From NCBI GenBank assembly GCA_963707695.1, contig CAVPQY010000004.1, positions 1,054,001-1,118,000 of the forward strand: a stretch of 64,000 nt of DNA, read 5' to 3'. Positions 60,724 through 64,000 of this stretch are shown piece after piece. The position numbers were made by a program, and so were the translations under genes. The DNA is from JAOPZW01 sp963707695 (GTDB lineage Bacteria > Actinomycetota > Thermoleophilia > Solirubrobacterales > Solirubrobacteraceae). The notes under the pieces were generated by a model, which was not told where the DNA came from, did not search any database, and saw only the letters and a program-made list of their open reading frames with translations. Each line of letters begins with the position of its first letter. Within the stretch, counting starts at the first letter, position 1.

Positions 60724-60736
60724 CGGGTCAGCCAGG

Positions 60737-61666
60737 CTAGGCCCGGGACCGGACGCCCTCGCCCCCTCCCGCGCCGGCCCGCTCGACCCGCGCCAGGAAC
60801 GCCCCGACCGCCTCCAGGAAGCGCTCGGGCGCCTCCAGGTGGGGCATGTGGCTGGCGTCCTCGAGGAGGATCCACTCCACGTCGCGCAGCCGTGCGGCCG
60901 CCCGCTCGACGACCCACGGGCGGACCTCGTCGTGGCCGCCCGACACGAGCAGCACGGGCACGTCGACCTCGCCGAGCCGGTCGGTGACGTCCCAGTCCCG
61001 CAGCGTCCCCTCGACCCGGAACTCCGCGGGGCCGTTCATGGTCGCGTAGACCGTCGGGTCGTCGGCGATCGCGTCGTTCGTGCGCACGAGCTCGTCGGGC
61101 CAGGGGTCCAGGCGGCAGACGAACCGCGCGGCGAACTCCTCGGCGGCTGCGACGTAGGCCGGCGAGGTCGTCCGGCCGGCCGCCTCCTCGGCGTCCAGGA
61201 CCCGCCGCACGGCCTCCGGCAGCGTCGCCCGCAGCTCCGCGCAGCCGGCGGCGAAGTCGCGCATCGACGCGGGCGCGTCGGCGGCGACCAGCGACAGCAG
61301 GCCGGGCGGGCGGCGCAGCGCGTGGGCGAAGCCGAGCATCCCGCCCCAGGAGTGGCCGACGAGGTGGTAGCGGCCGTCGATGCCGAGGTGCTCCAGGAGC
61401 GCCTCGAGCTCGGCGGCGAAGAGGTCGACCGTCCAGAGCGAGCGGTCGGCGTCGGGCAGGTGCTCGCTGCGCCCGTTGCCGACCTGGTCGTACAGGACGC
61501 AGGCGCGCCCGGGCCGGCTCAGCCCCGCGATCGGCGCGACGTAGTCGTGCGTGGCCCCGGGGCCGCCGTGCAGGACGACCACGGGCGCCTGCAGCGCCTC
61601 GGGGTCCAGCTCGCCGACCACCCGGAACCAGGTGCGGCGGCCGTCGACGAGCAGCTCCCCCTCCAT
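60737..61666 (-). CDS. Alpha/beta-hydrolase, proline-iminopeptidase-like
   Basis: 309 aa. The oxyanion segment is VVVLHGGPGATHDY, nucleophile Ser in VGHSWGGMLGF, Asp near VSGGHDEV and His in EDASHMPHLEAP. It probably releases N-terminal proline or a similar residue. Cytoplasmic. 13 nt upstream of radA on the same strand. Confidence 0.88.
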   Translation of the reverse strand: MEGELLVDGRRTWFRVVGELDPEALQAPVVVLHGGPGATHDYVAPIAGLSRPGRACVLYDQVGNGRSEHLPDADRSLWTVDLFAAELEALLEHLGIDGRYHLVGHSWGGMLGFAHALRRPPGLLSLVAADAPASMRDFAAGCAELRATLPEAVRRVLDAEEAAGRTTSPAYVAAAEEFAARFVCRLDPWPDELVRTNDAIADDPTVYATMNGPAEFRVEGTLRDWDVTDRLGEVDVPVLLVSGGHDEVRPWVVERAAARLRDVEWILLEDASHMPHLEAPERFLEAVGAFLARVERAGAGGGEGVRSRA

Positions 61667-61728
61667 CCCTCAACCATGCCCGCCCCGCGACTCGTACGCA
61701 CCTGCGTCACCCAACCCCTGGAGGTCCC

Positions 61729-62214
61729 ATGAAGCGCCTCGTGCTCGTCGCCACCGCCCTGGCGGCGCTGGCCGTCCCGGCCGCCGCCCCCGCCAAGACG
61801 GCGGACAAGAACCTCGTCCGGACCGCGCAGTCGGCCGGGCAGTTCAAGACGCTCGTCAAGCTGGTCAAGGCGGCCGGACTGGCCCCGACGCTCTCCGGCA
61901 AGGCGAAGTACACCGTCTTCGCCCCCACCGACGCCGCCTTCAAGAAGGTCCCGAAGGCGACGCTGACCGCGCTCGGCAACGACAAGGCCAAGCTCAAGAA
62001 GGTTCTGCTCTACCACGTGGTCCCGGGCAGGGTCACCGCGAAGAAGGTCGTCAAGCTCAAGTCGGCCAAGACGGCCGAGGGCACCCGCGTGCGCATCCGC
62101 GTCCGCGGCGGGAAGGTCTACGTCAACGCCGCGCGCGTGACGACGGTCGACGTCAAGGCCTCCAACGGCGTCATCCACGTCATCAACCGGGTCCTGATCC
62201 CCAAGGACCTCTAG
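61729..62214 (+). CDS. Secreted fasciclin (FAS1) domain protein
   Basis: 161 aa. A signal peptide (RLVLVATALAALAVPAAAPA) precedes one FAS1 domain with H1 motif YTVFAPTDAAFKKVP, YH motif LLYHVVPGRV and H2 motif VIHVINRVLIP. Unusually Lys-rich. A cell-surface adhesion role is usual for the family. GGAGG lies 4 nt before the ATG. Shares CTAG stops with the next gene. Confidence 0.92.
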   Translation: MKRLVLVATALAALAVPAAAPAKTADKNLVRTAQSAGQFKTLVKLVKAAGLAPTLSGKAKYTVFAPTDAAFKKVPKATLTALGNDKAKLKKVLLYHVVPGRVTAKKVVKLKSAKTAEGTRVRIRVRGGKVYVNAARVTTVDVKASNGVIHVINRVLIPKDL

Positions 62215-63287
62215 CCCGCGGGCAGCCGGTCCAAGGCGGCGCGGACGTCGGCGAGCAGATCGCCGGCGTCCTCGACGCCGCAGCTGAAGCGCAGGACGCC
62301 GGGCCCGACGTCGTCGGTGCCCCACCGGGCCCGGCGCTCCGCGCTGGCGTGCACGCCGCCGAACGACGTCGCCTCGGCGACGAGCGCGCAGCCGTCGAGG
62401 AAGGCCTGCGCGCGCGCCTCGGTGCCGAGGTCGAAGCTCAGGACCGAGCCGACCCCTGGCCAGCGCACGTCCGCGACGTCGGAGCGCGCCTCCAGGAGGC
62501 CGGCCAGCGCCCGCGCGGTCGACTCCTGGCGCTCGAGGCGGACGCCGAGCGTCGCCAGCGAGCGGTGCGCCAACCACGCCTCGAACGGCCCGGGGACGGC
62601 CCCGGTCAGCGTCCGCCACGCGCGCAGCTCGGCCGCCCGCGCCGGGTCGGCGGCCGCGGCGTAGCCGAGCAGCAGGTCGCTGTGGCCCGTCAGGTGCTTC
62701 GAGCCGCTGGCGACCACGACGTCGGCGCCCGCGGCCAGCCCGGGGCCACGCAGCGGCGTCGCCAGGGTCGTGTCCGCCGCGACCTCCGCGCCGGCGTCGT
62801 GCGCGGCGGCCGCGAGGCCGGGGAGGTCGAGCACCGCCAGCCCCGGGTTCGACGGCGTCTCGACCCAGACCACGCGCGCACCCGGCAGCGCCGCCCGGAA
62901 GGCCGCGTCGTCGCTGGCCACGAGCCGGAGGTCGACGCCGCGCGCGGCCAGGTGCCGCGTGGCGACGTCGCGGACGCCGGGGTAGGCGTCGCCCGGCGCG
63001 ACGAGGACGTCGCCGGGGCCGAGCGCCGTGAGCAGCACGGCGGTCACCGCCGCCATGCCGGAGGCGAACACCACGACCTCGCCGCCCTCGAGCTCGGCGA
63101 TCGCCGCCTCCAGGCGCTCCCACGTCGGGTTCGCGAAGCGCCCGTAGCCGGCCGGGTCGGCGTCGCCGCGCAGGTGGTAGGGCGCCGCGAAGGTCGGCCC
63201 GGGCAGGAAGGGCTCGCCCTGACCCGCGGCCGGCAGCCCCGCGTGCACCGCGCGCGTGCTGTCGCCGGAGGGCGCGTCGGGGGTCAT
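62211..63287 (-). CDS. Cystathionine gamma-lyase/synthase-family PLP enzyme
   Basis: 358 aa. Fold type I enzyme of the Cys/Met metabolism family. The PLP lysine is in VVASGSKHLTGHSD, phosphate-binding is in SGMAAVTAVL, and YGRFANPTWERLE is the substrate loop. It cleaves or forms C–S bonds in cystathionine or homocysteine. ATG overlaps the CDGSH gene stop; last gene of cNMP–CDGSH–lyase. Confidence 0.9.
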   Translation of the reverse strand: MTPDAPSGDSTRAVHAGLPAAGQGEPFLPGPTFAAPYHLRGDADPAGYGRFANPTWERLEAAIAELEGGEVVVFASGMAAVTAVLLTALGPGDVLVAPGDAYPGVRDVATRHLAARGVDLRLVASDDAAFRAALPGARVVWVETPSNPGLAVLDLPGLAAAAHDAGAEVAADTTLATPLRGPGLAAGADVVVASGSKHLTGHSDLLLGYAAAADPARAAELRAWRTLTGAVPGPFEAWLAHRSLATLGVRLERQESTARALAGLLEARSDVADVRWPGVGSVLSFDLGTEARAQAFLDGCALVAEATSFGGVHASAERRARWGTDDVGPGVLRFSCGVEDAGDLLADVRAALDRLPAG

Positions 63288-63565
63288 GCCGCGGACCCGC
63301 CCGGGGCGCGCTCGCACGAGGCGAAGCCCGCCGCCCGGTGCGAGCGGTCGCAGAAGGGCTTGGTCCCGGATCGCCCGCAGCGGCACAGCGCGACCGACTC
63401 GCCCGCCGGGACGCGCCACTCGCCGCCGTCGGGATCGACGAGCCGGACCGGGCCGGTGACCTTGTAGGGGCCGTCGTCGCGGACCTTGATGACGACCTCG
63501 GCCGCCGCGCCGGCGCCGCGTCCGGCGTCGGGGTGGCGCGGATCCGCCGGCCCGCCCGCGGTCAC
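63284..63565 (-). CDS. CDGSH iron-sulfur domain protein
   Basis: 93 aa. The cluster-binding motif reads CRCGRSGTKPFCDRSH, giving three Cys and one His for a [2Fe-2S] cluster. The N-terminal part is a short beta domain (YKVTGPVRLVDPDGGEW). GTG start overlaps the stop of the cyclic-nucleotide-binding gene. Confidence 0.9.
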   Translation of the reverse strand: MTAGGPADPRHPDAGRGAGAAAEVVIKVRDDGPYKVTGPVRLVDPDGGEWRVPAGESVALCRCGRSGTKPFCDRSHRAAGFASCERAPGGSAA

Positions 63566-63954
63566 TCCCGGTCGCGGCGCTGGGCGATGAGCGAGCGCAG
63601 GTGCTCGACCGCGCCCGGGGCGGACTTCCCCAGCCGGCGGACGTCCCACGTCGTGAGCGTCACGAGGAGCATCGGGGTCTTCGCCACGACGGTCGCGCTG
63701 CGGCGGCCGCGCTCGAGCACGCCCATCTCCCCCAGCACGTCGCCGGGGCCCAGCTCGGCCACGTGGCGGCCCTCGGCGGTCACCTCCGCCTCGCCCTCCT
63801 CGATGGCCAGGAGGTCGTAGGAGTAGTCGCCCTCGCGGACGAGCTCCTTGCCCGCCGGCACGGAGACCTCGGCCGCCAGGTTGGCGATGTGCTGGAGGTC
63901 CTCGTCACCGAGGTCGCGGAACACCGAGATCTTCTTCAACCGGGCGGGATCCAT
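63562..63954 (-). CDS. Cyclic-nucleotide-binding domain protein
   Basis: 130 aa, a single cNMP-binding domain without DNA-binding or kinase domain. The phosphate cassette region reads ELGPGDVLGEMGVLERGRRSATVVA. The N-terminus reads VFRDLGDEDLQHIANLA. It may signal by protein contact. ATG 63954 lies 8 nt after TAGGCT, so leaderless. First gene of the operon. Confidence 0.88.
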   Translation of the reverse strand: MDPARLKKISVFRDLGDEDLQHIANLAAEVSVPAGKELVREGDYSYDLLAIEEGEAEVTAEGRHVAELGPGDVLGEMGVLERGRRSATVVAKTPMLLVTLTTWDVRRLGKSAPGAVEHLRSLIAQRRDRE

Positions 63955-63962
63955 GGCGCGCG

Positions 63963-63968
63963 AGCCTA
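63963..63968 (-). promoter_or_regulatory. −10 box TAGGCT, leaderless start
   Basis: Minus-strand TANNNT box 8 nt before ATG 63954. Confidence 0.5.
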
Positions 63969-64000
63969 GTACATGGTGCTCGGAACGACGGAGGGCCACC

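Overview
The window looks like chromosomal DNA from a very GC-rich actinobacterium. My best guess is class Thermoleophilia, order Solirubrobacterales or close to it. The reasons are: a radA–disA–carD–ispD–ispF block and a cysS–rlmB–SigH-type sigma factor block, the four-part PspA/PspAA/PspAB/HtpX envelope-stress set, many leaderless genes, and ECF sigma factors with RskA-type anti-sigma. This is inferred from gene content only; no rRNA is present to test it. There is no phage, insertion sequence, integron or CRISPR array, and one tRNA (Thr, UGU).

Layout. 0–8.4 kb: HtpX protease, beta-carbonic anhydrase, a NarL-type two-component pair, an SDR, a QueA-family gene, then pspAB, a conserved hypothetical, a CGNR zinc-finger regulator, a possible 43-aa peptide gene, pspAA and pspA. 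8.5–15.2 kb: NlpC/P60 hydrolase, a surface lipoprotein operon, a GAF-GGDEF cyclase and an xseA–xseB–enolase-superfamily operon. 15.3–23.5 kb: SDR, two TetR-controlled divergent pairs with visible operators, a potassium channel, an AlkZ/YcaQ-type protein and small genes. 23.6–32.4 kb: a divergent fatty-acid oxidation pair, GST, a CorC-type exporter, pterin dehydratase, a substrate-binding protein, rhomboid, and two adjacent ECF sigma systems. 32.4–41.9 kb: a PlsC–GpsA fusion, tRNA-Thr, secreted proteins, a stand-alone LigD phosphoesterase, hemolysin III, and a three-gene copper operon facing a TetR gene. 42.3–64 kb: sigH-like, rlmB, cysS; a two-component system and a glycosyltransferase/FAD-oxidoreductase block; then antiporter, ispF, PHP, ispD, carD, disA, a Gly/Asp-tailed TPM-like protein, radA, a peptidase, a fasciclin protein, and a cNMP–CDGSH–cystathionine-lyase operon.

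Three genome-wide habits stand out. First, at least 18 start codons sit 6–10 nt after a TANNNT −10 box, so leaderless transcription is common. Second, six convergent gene pairs share a CTAG in which the two TAG stops overlap. Third, 18 genes, including cysS and radA, are broken by single-base indels in G/C runs. Because essential genes are affected, these are most simply read as assembly or sequencing errors rather than true pseudogenes. Gene spans below are given as the repaired gene, with the indel position stated.

The most unusual items biologically are the secreted multicopper oxidase/beta-helix/cupredoxin operon, the PlsC–GpsA fusion, the Psp cluster with a candidate peptide gene, the ATT start codon of carD, and the pair of tandem operators in front of the FAD monooxygenase.
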